Assembly: GCA_019873645.1 (NCBI GenBank)
Contig: JAIOAX010000007.1
Location: forward strand, 1-64,000
Direction of reading: 5' to 3'
DNA length: 64,000 bases
Source of the DNA: Chloroflexota bacterium
Lineage (GTDB): Bacteria > Chloroflexota > Anaerolineae > B4-G1 > SLSP01
Shown here: positions 63,980 to 64,000 of the stretch, piece after piece
Position numbering within the stretch: the first letter of the stretch is position 1
Layout: every line of letters begins with the position of its first letter
Program-made: the position numbers and the translations under genes
Notes under the pieces: generated by a model
The model's database searches: none
Seen by the model: only the letters and a program-made list of their open reading frames with translations
Told to the model about the DNA's origin: nothing

Positions 63980-64000
63980 CAAAAACATAACAACATACAA

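Overview
The window is about 64 kb of a moderately GC-rich bacterial chromosome. It most likely comes from Chloroflexota, in the Anaerolineae or Ardenticatenia range. The clues are secreted proteins with long Thr/Pro/Glu/Ala-rich linkers after a lipobox, a secreted amylase ending in an LPLVMR-type tail, and many short tandem and fold-back repeats between genes and even inside them. No rRNA, tRNA, CRISPR array or replication origin was found. The phylum call is inference.

Layout. (1) 0.15-12 kb, minus strand: a dipeptide/oligosaccharide-type ABC importer operon, in order binding protein, two permeases and two ATPases. It is read from a consensus promoter with an overlapping LacI-like palindrome. 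A small YgiT/DUF4258 pair with a frameshifted first gene sits inside it, and it is followed by a B12-type radical SAM protein and an unrecognised 867-aa protein. (2) 12-28 kb: an envelope-stress-like region. It holds a four-helix DUF4405-type membrane protein, a secreted protein of Gln-Glu-rich repeats, an HtrA protease followed by two hybrid kinases, a MacAB-type efflux operon with a lipoprotein, and a divergent OmpR-type regulator/kinase pair. Four promoters here each carry four direct 11-bp repeats (consensus TTTCTCAGGAA) ending 6-7 bp before the -10 box. They lie before the DUF4405 gene, the repeat-protein gene, the efflux operon and the regulator itself, and read as one regulon.

(3) 28-33 kb: a DUF2283/putative-toxin pair, then a PdxA-type dehydrogenase and an MFS transporter divergent from a sugar-acid dehydratase of the enolase superfamily. 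(4) 33-42 kb: a 1,696-aa secreted amylase/pullulanase with a duplicated N-terminal module, then a metallo-beta-lactamase/esterase fusion overlapping a MATE exporter, which overlaps a pyrimidine-dimer glycosylase-like gene. (5) 42-43 kb: a REP-associated transposase (RAYT) beside a 56-bp tandem repeat array, with the same motif inserted inside the transposase gene. (6) 43-54 kb: mainly minus-strand oxidoreductase and sugar genes (OYE flavoprotein, DegT aminotransferase, epimerase, FAD reductase, zinc alcohol dehydrogenase, SDR, a second GH13 amylase), plus an MNT/HEPN pair whose HEPN gene is frameshifted.

(7) 54-61 kb: restriction-modification genes on both sides of murI, namely an N6-adenine methyltransferase with an unknown partner, and a CfrBI-like endonuclease with a TSPPY methyltransferase. 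A secreted gluzincin-like protease follows. (8) 61.5-64 kb: a DUF2723 membrane glycosyltransferase-like gene under a near-consensus promoter. As a whole the window suggests a heterotroph that degrades glucans outside the cell, imports the products and catabolises sugar acids.
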